DNA from: an uncultured Phocaeicola sp.
GTDB taxonomy: Bacteria; Bacteroidota; Bacteroidia; Bacteroidales; Bacteroidaceae
Assembly: GCA_947581855.1 (NCBI GenBank)
Contig: CANPVZ010000014.1
Span: 44,564 to 108,563, forward strand
Reading direction: 5' to 3'
Length of the DNA: 64,000 nt
The notes beneath the pieces were generated by a model, which saw only the letters and a program-made list of their open reading frames with translations, was not told where the DNA came from and searched no databases. A program made the position numbers and the translations under genes. Shown piece after piece: positions 17,406 through 26,757 of the stretch (the stretch's first letter is position 1; each line of letters opens with the position of its first letter).

Positions 17406-18739
17406 AAGAAGAACAAGATAAATGGATAGAAGAATTTCGCAACCGGATGAAAGATTATTCGGAACCTGTGCCCGAACAGCTTTGGGAACAGTTGAATGCG
17501 GAATTAGAAAGGCCTAAAGTCGTTCCTTTCTATGCTCGTTGGCGGATGATTGCCGCTATAGTGATTCTATTGGTTATTTCATCGCTTACAGTGTGGTTTA
17601 TAAATTCGTCGTCAGCTGACTATACCGAAGATTTATCGAAACGGATAACTCGAATAACAGAAGAAAAAACACTTTTTAATAAGGAACCGGATAGAATAAA
17701 AGAACAGGTTCTACCTTCGCAACCGTCTCCTTCCGTTCCGAAGCAGATTGCTATGAGTTCAGCTTTGCCAGGGAAAAGTGTGGATGAGATAGTAGCGGAA
17801 TCTTTGCAGAAAAAGGAAACGGAAGAGGGAAAAGAGGCAGAGGTAGAGAAAAACAAAGAACTTCATAAATATCAAGTAGAAGAAAAAGAAAATTCAAAAG
17901 AGCAGAGACATGTTTCGACGCGCGCGGCCCGTTCCGGATATTCTTTTACGGCTTCCTCTCCTAAGCGGGATAAACATAAATCTTGGGAAGTAGGAGTTTC
18001 GGTAGGTAATGTTCCGGCATCGGTGTCTAATACTTCACCCGGATATAAGGGCTTACCTCATCCGAGATCTCAGAATAGTCTTATGATGAGTGACCCTTCT
18101 TTCAGTCAATATCCATCGGATGATATGGAAGGGGATTATAATCATATTATGAGTCCGGTGAACGGTAATAGTGAAGTCTATGTATTGAATCAAATTTTAT
18201 CGAATAATATCAGTAATGCGGTTGTTTCGGATATAAAACATCGGATGCCGATAGCAGTAGGCGTCTCGTTCCGATTGTATCTTGATGAGAAATGGGCTTG
18301 TGAGACGGGTCTGACGTATACTCTTCTTTCATCGGAGATACGGGCCGGAGGAGACCGCTATTATTATAAAACCGAACAACAACTTCATTATGTGGGTATC
18401 CCATTGAAGATAAGTTATAATTTATGGGAAAATAATCGTTTCTCATTTTATGTATCGGGAGGAGGAGCAGTAGAGAAGTGTGTATCGGGTAAAGCAAAAA
18501 CCGTATATACGACAGAGGATGAAGAAAACATGTCGAGTAGCGAAGATGTGAAGATAGAGCCTTTGCAATGGTCTGTTTCTTCGGCTGTTGGAGCTCAGTT
18601 TAAGTTGTCTAAGCAAATTGGTATTTATGTGGAACCGGGTGTTAGCTATTATTTTGATGATGGCAGTGAAGTGCAAACCATACGAAAAGAACATCCATTT
18701 AATTTTAATTTACAATTAGGTATTCGTCTTTCATACTAA
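17402..18739 (+). CDS. single-pass membrane protein with C-terminal beta-barrel-like domain, ECF partner
   Basis: A 445-residue protein. Residues 1-46 form a charged cytoplasmic segment (EEFRNRMKDYSEPVPEQLWE), residues about 47-67 form one membrane helix, and about 70-185 form a low-complexity Glu/Lys/Ser linker. From about 190 to the end it is beta-rich like PorT/OmpA-type barrels (YVSGGGAVEKC, then GVSYYFDDGSE and QLGIRLSY). The start overlaps the sigma gene by 4 bp. By position and layout I infer an anti-sigma role for the N-terminus. The unusual point is the barrel-like end on the far side of the inner-membrane helix. It is not a classical FecR protein. Confidence 0.7.
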   Translation: MKEEQDKWIEEFRNRMKDYSEPVPEQLWEQLNAELERPKVVPFYARWRMIAAIVILLVISSLTVWFINSSSADYTEDLSKRITRITEEKTLFNKEPDRIKEQVLPSQPSPSVPKQIAMSSALPGKSVDEIVAESLQKKETEEGKEAEVEKNKELHKYQVEEKENSKEQRHVSTRAARSGYSFTASSPKRDKHKSWEVGVSVGNVPASVSNTSPGYKGLPHPRSQNSLMMSDPSFSQYPSDDMEGDYNHIMSPVNGNSEVYVLNQILSNNISNAVVSDIKHRMPIAVGVSFRLYLDEKWACETGLTYTLLSSEIRAGGDRYYYKTEQQLHYVGIPLKISYNLWENNRFSFYVSGGGAVEKCVSGKAKTVYTTEDEENMSSSEDVKIEPLQWSVSSAVGAQFKLSKQIGIYVEPGVSYYFDDGSEVQTIRKEHPFNFNLQLGIRLSY

Positions 18740-18744
18740 ATAGC

Positions 18745-18752
18745 TATCTTTG
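18745..18752 (+). promoter_or_regulatory. -7 promoter element with long leader before rpe
   Basis: TATCTTTG fits TAnnTTTG exactly. Transcription from it would give a leader of about 180 nt to rpe. This leader holds a 19-codon open frame beginning ATG at 18763 and a hairpin made by AAATGGAT and ATCCATTT (about 18802-18830). Confidence 0.4.
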
Positions 18753-18941
18753 CTCATTATAAATGAAATGCAAGTTTCGCTTACACGGTAATGGTAGGAG
18801 TAAATGGATCTATTGGTGTTAAATCCATTTGGAAATAAGGAATAGTCGCTTGTATTTTATTGATGCTTTAATGTCTAACGAAGTGCTTCTTTTATTACTG
18901 AATAAAGAAAAAGAGCTTGCGAAACCTAAAACATAAGTGGT

Positions 18942-19592
18942 ATGAAACCTATAATAGCGCCTTCTTTGCTGTCGGCCAATTTTGCCGATCTGCGAACAGA
19001 TATAGAGATGATAAACCGGAGTGAGGCCGATTGGTTACATTTAGATGTAATGGACGGTGTTTTTGTTCCGAATATATCATTTGGTTTTCCTGTACTGAAA
19101 TATGTAGCGGAATTATGTAAGAAACCGTTGGATGTACATTTAATGATTGTTGATCCCGTAAAGTTTATCAAAGAAGTAAAGGATCTGGGAACTATGATGA
19201 TGAATGTGCATTATGAAGCTTGTGTTCATCTACACCGTACGATACAGCAAATCAAAGAAGCAGGTATGAAGGCCGGCGTAACTTTGAATCCTGCTACTCC
19301 TGTAGCCATGTTAACCGATATAATAGGGGATGTGGATATGGTATTGCTGATGAGTGTTAATCCTGGTTTTGGAGGACAGCAGTTCATAGAACATACCTTA
19401 GACAAAGTTCATTATTTGCGTGAACTGATAGCTCGAAGCGGTTCGAAAGCTTTGATAGAAGTTGACGGTGGTGTAAACATAGATACAGGAAAGCGTTTGG
19501 TAGAAGCCGGAGCTGATGTACTGGTTGCCGGAAATGCGGTATTCAAGGCTCCCGATCCGATTGGTATGATTCACTCTCTTAAAAGTCTTTAG
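18942..19592 (+). CDS. rpe: ribulose-phosphate 3-epimerase
   Basis: It interconverts ribulose 5-phosphate and xylulose 5-phosphate in the pentose phosphate pathway. The 216-residue TIM barrel shows IAPSLLSANFADL at the N-terminus, the metal-binding Asp/His set in WLHLDVMDGVFVPNISFG and DVHLMI, the MSVNPGFGGQ motif, and EVDGGVN with GADVLVAGNAVF near the C-terminus. The length is normal. It is followed 5 bp later by comEC, so the two are probably one transcript. Confidence 0.96.
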   Translation: MKPIIAPSLLSANFADLRTDIEMINRSEADWLHLDVMDGVFVPNISFGFPVLKYVAELCKKPLDVHLMIVDPVKFIKEVKDLGTMMMNVHYEACVHLHRTIQQIKEAGMKAGVTLNPATPVAMLTDIIGDVDMVLLMSVNPGFGGQQFIEHTLDKVHYLRELIARSGSKALIEVDGGVNIDTGKRLVEAGADVLVAGNAVFKAPDPIGMIHSLKSL

Positions 19593-19597
19593 TCCGG

Positions 19598-21532
19598 TTG
19601 GTTCATTGGACTGAACAACTGGAAAAATACCCTTTCATCCGATTGGTTATTCCCTTTATGGCAGGTATCTTATGTGGAGATACGTGTCCGGAGAGTGTAT
19701 ATGCTTATGGCTTGATCGCTGTAGGTATAAGTGCACTGTTCCTATGTCTTTTCTATAAGCATAAACTTTGGTTTGGATTAACCCTTTATCTATTTCTTTT
19801 CTTTTTAGGGAACCAACTCCTTTTTTTCCAAAAGCAAAAAGGAAGGGTCGATTGGGAGGAAGAAAAAATGCTTTATACAGGCGTGTTGCAGGATCATCCT
19901 CAGGAAAAAGTCCATAGTTTCTTGTTGCCATTAGAAGTACAGCAACATAAAGTACTATTATATGTGGCAAAAGATTCTTTTCCGGAAGACCTGAGAAGAG
20001 GTCGCCTCATTCATTTTTATGCTCGTATTGTTTCTCCTGCTAATCTGGAAATACCGGGACAATTCAACTATGCCCGCTATTTGCAAAGACAAGGTGTAAC
20101 GGGAACGGCTTATGTCGGAAACGAATATTGGAAACCGGGTGAAAAGGAAATAAGTACACAATCGTTAAAGCAGAAGGCGCTGGATATACGAGATCGATTA
20201 TTGGAACGCTATCGTTTGTTAGGTTTTCAAGGAGATGAACTGGCAGTATTGTCGGCATTAACGTTGGGCGATAAAAGTGAATTGAGAAACGATTTAAAAG
20301 AAACCTTTTCTGTAGCGGGAGCCAGTCATGTGTTGGCTCTATCCGGTTTGCATTTAGGTATTGTTTATGGAATATGCGCTTTTCTGTTTTCTTTTCTTTC
20401 TATAGGAAGATCCACTCTTTGGATTCGGATGTGTTGTACGGTGGGCGTTTTATGGGCATTCTCTTTTATGGTCGGTTTATCGGCTTCCGTAGTCCGATCG
20501 GCTTGCATGTTCTCTTTGTTTGCCGTAGGGCAATGCCTCAATCGTAAAAGTATATCTTTAAATACTTTGGCCTTATCCGCTTTCCTGATGTTATGGTATC
20601 AGCCTTTTTATTTGTTCGATGTTGGTTTCCAACTTTCTTATGCAGCCGTAGCTTCTATTATAGTATTTCATCCTTTTGTTTTTCATTGGTGGAAGCCTAC
20701 TTGGAAGATCCTTCGTTATATTTGGGGAATTGTTGCAGTTTCGTTGGTTGTGCAAATAGGAGTCGCACCTCTCATTATTTATTATTTTTCCCGTTTTCCC
20801 GTTTATTTTCTGTTGACTAATTTGTTGGTTATACCTTTAACTTTTTGTCTTGTAGCTGGGGCGATACTGATGTTATTATGTGGTTTTTGTCTGCCATTAC
20901 AAAAAGGAGTGGCTTTTATTTTGAATGAATTGATTAAAATGATGCATAGCGGATTGACCTGGATTGAACGGATGCCGTTGTCGGTTATTGATGAAGTAGA
21001 AGTCAGTTGTTGGGGAATAATTTGTTTTTATTTGGTTGTTGTTTTTCTTGTAAGTTATAGTTTGCGTAAAAATGCCCGTTACTTAGTGGGTGCGTTAGCA
21101 TGTGTCGTATACATGGTGGCGGTTCCTTTTTTCTCTCTTTTTTTCGTAGAAACTTCGCGGATGCTTTTTTACCATTCCATGCAGGGCGTTTCCGTGCAGT
21201 GCACTTATGCAGGTAAAGATCCGTTTGAATTGTTTCCTATGCAAGAGAAGTCCGATGTGAAACGTTTTCATGGGAAAACTATCGCTGTAGTAAAAGATAA
21301 CGGTTGGCATAACCGGGGTGCCGACATGCTTTTTCCTATAGATTATTTGGTTATCCAGAGAGGATTCACGGGGTATATAGCCGAGTTGCAGAATGTGTTC
21401 TTTATACGCAAAATAGTGCTTGATACTTCATTAAGTCTCTATCAACAGAAACGTTTATTAAAAGAGTGCGAAGAGTTAAAGATTGAAGTTTTTTCGCTTT
21501 CTGAACAAGGTTATTTGCTGGTTGAAGTGTAG
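19598..21532 (+). CDS. comEC: ComEC/Rec2 family membrane protein
   Basis: A 644-residue inner-membrane protein of the DNA-uptake channel family. An N-terminal DUF4131-like part (about residues 25-190) is followed by the competence domain with many membrane helices (about 215-500), including SHVLALSGLHLGIVYG near residue 243. The last 140 residues do not contain the HxHxDH motif of the metallo-beta-lactamase domain found in Gram-positive ComEC, which is common in this phylum. The start is a TTG 5 bp after the rpe stop; there is no better ATG before the first membrane segment. Its role in natural transformation is assigned by family only. Confidence 0.85.
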   Translation: MVHWTEQLEKYPFIRLVIPFMAGILCGDTCPESVYAYGLIAVGISALFLCLFYKHKLWFGLTLYLFLFFLGNQLLFFQKQKGRVDWEEEKMLYTGVLQDHPQEKVHSFLLPLEVQQHKVLLYVAKDSFPEDLRRGRLIHFYARIVSPANLEIPGQFNYARYLQRQGVTGTAYVGNEYWKPGEKEISTQSLKQKALDIRDRLLERYRLLGFQGDELAVLSALTLGDKSELRNDLKETFSVAGASHVLALSGLHLGIVYGICAFLFSFLSIGRSTLWIRMCCTVGVLWAFSFMVGLSASVVRSACMFSLFAVGQCLNRKSISLNTLALSAFLMLWYQPFYLFDVGFQLSYAAVASIIVFHPFVFHWWKPTWKILRYIWGIVAVSLVVQIGVAPLIIYYFSRFPVYFLLTNLLVIPLTFCLVAGAILMLLCGFCLPLQKGVAFILNELIKMMHSGLTWIERMPLSVIDEVEVSCWGIICFYLVVVFLVSYSLRKNARYLVGALACVVYMVAVPFFSLFFVETSRMLFYHSMQGVSVQCTYAGKDPFELFPMQEKSDVKRFHGKTIAVVKDNGWHNRGADMLFPIDYLVIQRGFTGYIAELQNVFFIRKIVLDTSLSLYQQKRLLKECEELKIEVFSLSEQGYLLVEV

Positions 21533-21548
21533 AATCGCAAATAATTTG

Positions 21549-21556
21549 TACTTTTG
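21549..21556 (+). promoter_or_regulatory. -7 promoter element before the DHH phosphoesterase gene
   Basis: TACTTTTG fits TAnnTTTG and lies 29 bp before the ATG at 21586. A clear -33 TTTG is missing. Confidence 0.4.
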
Positions 21557-21585
21557 CGTCCTATAACTTTAAGGATTGAAAGAGT

Positions 21586-22626
21586 ATGTTGACAAAAGTG
21601 ATAGCGCAATCCAAGATTGATCATTTGGGTAAATGGATTGAGCGTGCGGATAAAGTGGTGATTGTTTCTCATGTAGCTCCGGATGGCGATGCGATAGGTT
21701 CTTCGTTAGGGCTGGCGCATTTCCTCGAATCGCAGGATAAAACGGTAAATGTAATTGTTCCGAATGCTTTTCCTGATTTCTTACGCTGGATGAGAGGGGC
21801 GAAAGATATATTGCGTTATGATAAATATAAAGAGTTTGCGGATAAATTGATAACTGAAGCTGACGTTATTTTCTGTCTGGACTTTAATTGTCTGAAACGA
21901 ATAGAGGATATGGCTACGGCAGTGGCAGCTTCGCCGGCTCGAAAAGCAATGATCGATCATCATCCGTTTCCGGAAGAATTTTGCAAAATTACTATATCTC
22001 ATCCTGAAATTAGTTCCACGTCCGAATTGATATTCCGTGTCATATGCCGTTTGGGATATTTTGAAGATATCACCAAAGAAGGAGCGGAATGCATATATAC
22101 CGGTATGATGACCGACACGGGAGGATTTACTTACAATTCAAATGATCGTGAAATTTATTTCATCATCAGTGAGTTGCTTTCGAAGGGCATTGATAAGGAT
22201 GAAATATATCGTAAAGTCTATCATACGTATTCGGAAGACCGTTTGCGTTTAATGGGTTTTGTATTATATTCCAAAATGATAGTATTTCCGGAGTTTAAAT
22301 CCGCATTGATAACTCTGACCCAAGAGGAACAAGATCGTTTTAATTATACAAAGGGAGATACGGAAGGATTCGTTAATATTCCACTAAGTATAAAGGATAT
22401 CCGTTTTTCCGTATTCTTGCGGGAGGATAAGGAAAAAGGTATGATTAAGATTTCATTACGGTCCGTTGGTGATTTCCCTTGTAATCAAGTTGCGACAGAG
22501 TTTTTTAATGGCGGAGGGCATTTAAATGCTTCGGGTGGAGAGTTTTATGGAAGCATTCCAGAAGCGGTTGAGTTGTTTAAAAAAGCATTGGTCAAATATC
22601 AGGATCTTTTAGTAAACAAAAAATAG
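21586..22626 (+). CDS. DHH family phosphoesterase (NrnA-like)
   Basis: A 346-residue cytoplasmic enzyme of the DHH/DHHA1 superfamily. The metal-binding motifs are VSHVAPDGDAIGSSLG (about residues 27-42), an FCLDFN segment, and DHHPFPEEF, the DHH motif proper. The C-terminal DHHA1 domain contains the GGGHLNASGG substrate loop. By analogy with NrnA it would degrade short oligoribonucleotides or 3'-phosphoadenosine 5'-phosphate. Cyclic-dinucleotide phosphodiesterase activity is an alternative. It has its own -7 box upstream and is followed by DUF4827 and glmM. Confidence 0.88.
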   Translation: MLTKVIAQSKIDHLGKWIERADKVVIVSHVAPDGDAIGSSLGLAHFLESQDKTVNVIVPNAFPDFLRWMRGAKDILRYDKYKEFADKLITEADVIFCLDFNCLKRIEDMATAVAASPARKAMIDHHPFPEEFCKITISHPEISSTSELIFRVICRLGYFEDITKEGAECIYTGMMTDTGGFTYNSNDREIYFIISELLSKGIDKDEIYRKVYHTYSEDRLRLMGFVLYSKMIVFPEFKSALITLTQEEQDRFNYTKGDTEGFVNIPLSIKDIRFSVFLREDKEKGMIKISLRSVGDFPCNQVATEFFNGGGHLNASGGEFYGSIPEAVELFKKALVKYQDLLVNKK

Positions 22627-22679
22627 TTATATAAGTATAATTGTCCTCGAATTTGATCTTTACATAAAGGGCTATTTAT

Positions 22680-22687
22680 TACTTTTG
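22680..22687 (+). promoter_or_regulatory. -7 promoter element before the DUF4827 and glmM genes
   Basis: TACTTTTG fits TAnnTTTG. A TTTG lies at 22652-22655, with a longer than usual spacing of 24 nt. The likely transcription start near 22694 favours the ATG at 22710 over the one at 22701. Confidence 0.4.
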
Positions 22688-22709
22688 CGATAATTTTAGA
22701 ATGGTTATT

Positions 22710-23330
22710 ATGAAAAAAATAAGTTATTTGTTTCTTTCTCTTTTTGTGTTAGGGGTGTGTTTTCAATCCTGTGATGATTCGGAAACCTATGCTGATTTAA
22801 AAAAGAAAGAGAAGAAAGCAATTCAAAGTTTTATTGAAAAGCACAATATAAATGTAATTACCGAAACAGAGTTTGCCAATCAGGATTCCACTACGGATGT
22901 CTCAAAGAATGAATACGTTCTCTTTAATGATAATGGCATCTACATGCAAATAGAGAACATAGGAAACGGAGAGAAACTCAAAGATGGAGAATGGAAAGAA
23001 ATAAATGTCCGTTTTTGGGAAATATACGTGGAGAGCGGTGATACTACCTCAGTATCGAATAAATTGGAACGTCAGCCGGATACATTTATGTGCAAAAATA
23101 ACAGTGGAAATTTTACAGCTTCTTTCACTTCAGGTAACATGTATTCTACTTACGGAAGTTCTGTCCCTACAGGCTGGTTAGTTCCACTAAGTTATATTAA
23201 ATTAGGCAAGGGACCGAACCAAAAAGAATGGGGGAGAGTGAAGATTATTGTTCCGCATAGTGCAGGACATTCGGATGCGGCTCAAACCGTATATCCTTGT
23301 TATTATGAAATTGCTTATCAAGGAAAATGA
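22710..23330 (+). CDS. DUF4827 lipoprotein
   Basis: A 206-residue lipoprotein beginning MKKISYLFLSLFVLGVCFQSC, with the lipidated Cys at residue 21. After a charged helical part (KKKEKKAIQSFIEKHNI) the rest is beta-rich and resembles the FKBP-like DUF4827 family of Bacteroidales, function unknown. An ATG three codons upstream (22701) is possible, but it lies almost at the predicted transcription start. Its stop overlaps the glmM start by 4 bp (ATGA), so the two are translationally coupled. A role in the cell envelope is suggested only by that coupling. Confidence 0.75.
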   Translation: MKKISYLFLSLFVLGVCFQSCDDSETYADLKKKEKKAIQSFIEKHNINVITETEFANQDSTTDVSKNEYVLFNDNGIYMQIENIGNGEKLKDGEWKEINVRFWEIYVESGDTTSVSNKLERQPDTFMCKNNSGNFTASFTSGNMYSTYGSSVPTGWLVPLSYIKLGKGPNQKEWGRVKIIVPHSAGHSDAAQTVYPCYYEIAYQGK

Positions 23331-24715
23331 CGCTTATTAAATCAATTTCTGGAATCCGAGGAACTATTGGCGGTCAGCCCGGGGACGGACTGACTCCTTT
23401 GGATATAGTGAAATTTACTTCGGCTTATGCCTCGTTTATACGTAAAACAACTACCTTAACGAGCAATAAAATTGTTGTCGGACGGGATGCCAGGGTCTCC
23501 GGAGAGATGGTTAAAAACATCGTATGCGGGACATTGATGGGCATGGGCTTTGATGTGGTGAATATTGGTTTGGCTTCTACGCCGACTACCGAATTGGCCG
23601 TGACAATGGAAGAGGCTTGCGGAGGCATTATTTTAACTGCAAGTCACAATCCTAAGCAGTGGAACGCCTTGAAACTATTGAATGAGAAAGGGGAGTTTCT
23701 GAATGCTGACGAAGGCAATGAAGTGCTTCGTTATGCTGAAACCGAAGAGTTTGTATATGCCGAGGTGGAATCTTTGGGTTCCTATCGTGAAGACCATACT
23801 TATAACCAAAAACATATCGACCGTGTATTGGCTCTGAAATTGGTGGATGTGGAGGCTATCCGCAAAGCTCGTTTTAAAGTGGCCATAGATTGCGTGAATT
23901 CGGTCGGCGGCATTATTCTGCCGGAGTTATTGGAACGACTAGGGGTGGAACAAGTAGAGAAACTTTATTGTGAACCAACAGGAATGTTTCAACATAACCC
24001 TGAACCTTTGGAGAAGAATTTAGGTGATATCATGAACCTAATGAAAGAGGGACATAGGGATGTAGCGTTTGTAGTAGATCCGGATGTTGACCGTTTGGCT
24101 ATGATTTGTGAAAACGGAGAGATGTATGGTGAAGAATATACATTGGTTACTGTAGCCGATTATGTGTTGAAGCATACTCCCGGCAATACGGTTTCCAATC
24201 TTAGCTCAACTCGTGCTCTTCGCGATGTGACGCGCCAATACGGTTGGCAATATCATGCGGCGGCAGTGGGTGAAGTGAATGTGGTTGCCAAAATGAAAGA
24301 GACCCATGCTGTGATTGGGGGTGAAGGAAACGGAGGAGTTATTTATCCGGAGTGTCATTACGGACGAGATGCATTGGTTGGAATCGCGCTTTTCTTAAGT
24401 CATTTGGCTCATGAGGGAAAAAAAGCCAGTGAGTTGCGTGCTACTTATCCTCCTTATTTTATAGCAAAGAACCGTATCGACTTAACTCCGTCTACAGATG
24501 TGGATGCGATCTTATCCAAAGTGAAAGAATTGTATAAGGATGAAGACATCAATGATATAGATGGGGTAAAGATTGATTTTCCGGATAAATGGGTGCATTT
24601 GCGTAAAAGCAATACGGAACCTATTATCAGGGTATACTCGGAAGCGTCGACAATGGAGGCTGCGGACGAAATTGGAAAGAAAATAATGGATGTGGTTTAT
24701 TCGTTGACGAGGTGA
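23327..24715 (+). CDS. glmM: phosphoglucosamine mutase
   Basis: It converts glucosamine 6-phosphate to glucosamine 1-phosphate, on the way to UDP-GlcNAc for peptidoglycan and lipid A. The 462-residue protein has the four-domain phosphohexomutase layout. The phosphoserine motif TASHNP has Ser near residue 106, the Mg-binding loop is DPDVDRLAM, the sugar-binding loop is GEGNGGVIYP, and the phosphate-binding motif near the C-terminus is RKSNTEPIIRVYSE. PNTEP-type variation fits GlmM/ManB in this phylum. A phosphomannomutase specificity cannot be fully excluded. It converges on hemW with 3 bp between the stop codons. Confidence 0.88.
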   Translation: MTLIKSISGIRGTIGGQPGDGLTPLDIVKFTSAYASFIRKTTTLTSNKIVVGRDARVSGEMVKNIVCGTLMGMGFDVVNIGLASTPTTELAVTMEEACGGIILTASHNPKQWNALKLLNEKGEFLNADEGNEVLRYAETEEFVYAEVESLGSYREDHTYNQKHIDRVLALKLVDVEAIRKARFKVAIDCVNSVGGIILPELLERLGVEQVEKLYCEPTGMFQHNPEPLEKNLGDIMNLMKEGHRDVAFVVDPDVDRLAMICENGEMYGEEYTLVTVADYVLKHTPGNTVSNLSSTRALRDVTRQYGWQYHAAAVGEVNVVAKMKETHAVIGGEGNGGVIYPECHYGRDALVGIALFLSHLAHEGKKASELRATYPPYFIAKNRIDLTPSTDVDAILSKVKELYKDEDINDIDGVKIDFPDKWVHLRKSNTEPIIRVYSEASTMEAADEIGKKIMDVVYSLTR

Positions 24716-24718
24716 TAA

Positions 24719-25852
24719 TCATTCGTCTATCCAGAGTAAGTCGCTCATAATACCGTCTGAAATAAAGATACCTTGTCGCGTTAAGCGGAGGGTATCTTTT
24801 TTTATTTCCATCATACCCTGTTCGATATGCGGAGAAGCATTCTGCAGGCAATATTGATACAACTTTTCTCCGAATTCCTTCCGGAGGTTCAAAAGGGAAA
24901 GTCCCCACATGGTTCTGATGGAAGTGATAATACGGTCGTTGTATCGCATATAGACATTTAAATCTTCTTTTTCGAATGGAACTTTTCCCGTTTCTATTTC
25001 TCGGATATAATCATTTAAAGATGCAATGTTCCATTGCCGGGACCTCCCGTTATAGGAGTGTGCGGATGGTCCGCATCCTATGTATTTTTTTCCTGTCCAA
25101 TAACTGGAATTGTGCTGCGAGTAATATCCGGGGAGACAGAAGTTGGAAATTTCATAATGTTCGTATCCGGCTGCGGAGAGTGTCTCGATGAGTTGTGTAA
25201 AAAAGGAAAGGCTTCTATCTTCATCTATTTCGTGAATCTGCTGCTGTGCTTTTAGTTGCCATAGCGGTGTTCCCTCTTCGTAGATGAGGTGGTAAGCTGA
25301 AATATGCTGCACTTTCAAGTCAATAGCTTGTTGCAAATCCGTTTGCCATGTTTCGGTTGTCTCATTCGGCAGTCCGTAAATCAAATCGATGCTTATGTTG
25401 TGAAATCCTGCTTCTTGGCAACGGCGTATCGCTTCTATGGCTTGTCGGGCAGTATGTCGGCGTTGAAGAAACTGAAGCGTCTTATCGTTAAAAGTCTGTA
25501 TACCGATACTGATACGGTTGAACGGAAGGCGGCGCAGCATATGCACATATTTTTCATTCAAATCATCAGGATTCGCTTCAAGAGTGATTTCCTTGCAGTA
25601 TTCCATGCCATACACTCGGTCTATACAGTCAAATAGTTGTCTGAAAGCCTTTTCATTCAGTTGGGAGGGAGTGCCCCCTCCCAAATAGACGGTTTCTATA
25701 TTTTCATTTTCCACGTAGGCACGGCGTATTTTTAGTTCTGTGCATAAGGCATCCACATAAGCTTCTTTTTTCGTTTCTTCAGTAGTGGAATAAAAGTCGC
25801 AGTAGATACAGCGCTTTTTACAGAAAGGAATATGAAGATAAATGCCGGCCAT
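24719..25852 (-). CDS. hemW: radical SAM heme chaperone HemW
   Basis: A 377-residue radical SAM protein. The cluster motif CKKRCIYC (Cys11, Cys15, Cys18) is followed by DFYS, as in HemW, rather than by the CxxxCxC pattern with the extra residues of HemN. The glycine-rich YLGGGTPSQL and the RISIGIQTFND motif match. The C-terminal HemN-like domain is present but shortened. HemW proteins bind heme and deliver it to acceptor proteins; many are misannotated as coproporphyrinogen oxidase. The gene follows the SDR gene by 8 bp and is likely in the same transcript. Confidence 0.9.
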   Translation of the reverse strand: MAGIYLHIPFCKKRCIYCDFYSTTEETKKEAYVDALCTELKIRRAYVENENIETVYLGGGTPSQLNEKAFRQLFDCIDRVYGMEYCKEITLEANPDDLNEKYVHMLRRLPFNRISIGIQTFNDKTLQFLQRRHTARQAIEAIRRCQEAGFHNISIDLIYGLPNETTETWQTDLQQAIDLKVQHISAYHLIYEEGTPLWQLKAQQQIHEIDEDRSLSFFTQLIETLSAAGYEHYEISNFCLPGYYSQHNSSYWTGKKYIGCGPSAHSYNGRSRQWNIASLNDYIREIETGKVPFEKEDLNVYMRYNDRIITSIRTMWGLSLLNLRKEFGEKLYQYCLQNASPHIEQGMMEIKKDTLRLTRQGIFISDGIMSDLLWIDE

Positions 25853-25860
25853 ATCGTAGA

Positions 25861-26619
25861 TTATTTGCGATGTACAATCGTTCCGGTTGCCTGATAGGTA
25901 GGCATGACCAAGATTTCAGCAATTTGCATGTACTCGGGTACGGATGCGGCAAAATAAACCGTTTCGGCAATATCATCTCCATTCAATGGATGAATACCTT
26001 CGTAAACATGTTCTGCCTGAGCTTTGTCGCCACGATACCGGACAACCGAAAAATTAGTTTCTACTAATCCCGGTTTAATATTGGTTACTCTTAGCGGAGT
26101 ATCTACCAAATCAATACGGAGTCCGTCAGATAAAGCTTTCACGGCAGCTTTGGTTGCGCAATAAACACTGCCTCCCGGATAGGCCATGTCACCGGCTATG
26201 GAACCGATATTGATGATATGTCCGCGTCCACGTTCAACCATACCCGGAACTACCATCCGCGTCATGGCTAGTAAAGCCTTGATATTTGTATCGATAACAA
26301 TGTCCCACTCATCCAAATTGCCCTCTTGTTCCTTGTCCGTACCGATAACCAATCCGGCGTTATTGATAAGTATGTCTATCGCTTTCCATTCTTCCGGAAG
26401 AGCATCCAGTGCAGCGGAAGCAGCTTTGCGGTCGCGTACGTCGAAGGGAAGCAGGCAGACTTCGGTATTATAGGCTGTTTCTACTTCTTTTTTAATGCTT
26501 TCCAATTTTTCTATATTGCGTCCGTTAAGGATGAGGCGTGCTCCTTGTGAGGCGAATTTACGTGCGCATCCTGCGCCAATACCGCTGGAAGCCCCGGTTA
26601 TCAATACTGTTTTATTCAT
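25861..26619 (-). CDS. short-chain dehydrogenase/reductase (YdfG-like)
   Basis: A 252-residue cytoplasmic oxidoreductase of the classical SDR type. The cofactor loop TGASSGIGAG is at about residues 7-16, with the NNAGL motif near 90 and the catalytic Ser plus YCATK near 150. It resembles NADP-dependent 3-hydroxy acid (serine-type) dehydrogenases such as YdfG, with EGIHPLNGDDIAETVYFAAS near the C-terminus. The physiological substrate is uncertain. It is the first gene of a two-gene leftward unit with hemW. Confidence 0.9.
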   Translation of the reverse strand: MNKTVLITGASSGIGAGCARKFASQGARLILNGRNIEKLESIKKEVETAYNTEVCLLPFDVRDRKAASAALDALPEEWKAIDILINNAGLVIGTDKEQEGNLDEWDIVIDTNIKALLAMTRMVVPGMVERGRGHIINIGSIAGDMAYPGGSVYCATKAAVKALSDGLRIDLVDTPLRVTNIKPGLVETNFSVVRYRGDKAQAEHVYEGIHPLNGDDIAETVYFAASVPEYMQIAEILVMPTYQATGTIVHRK

Positions 26620-26757
26620 CTTATTTCTTTTTGAATTAGTGTGGTAAAGTTACGAGAAATCTCTGGAATAAATGAATAAAAGGGGAGAAAAAGTATCAAA
26701 AGGTTTAATAGAAAGACTGTTATAACACCGTGTAGCGTCCACCGGAAAAAGCGGGTA

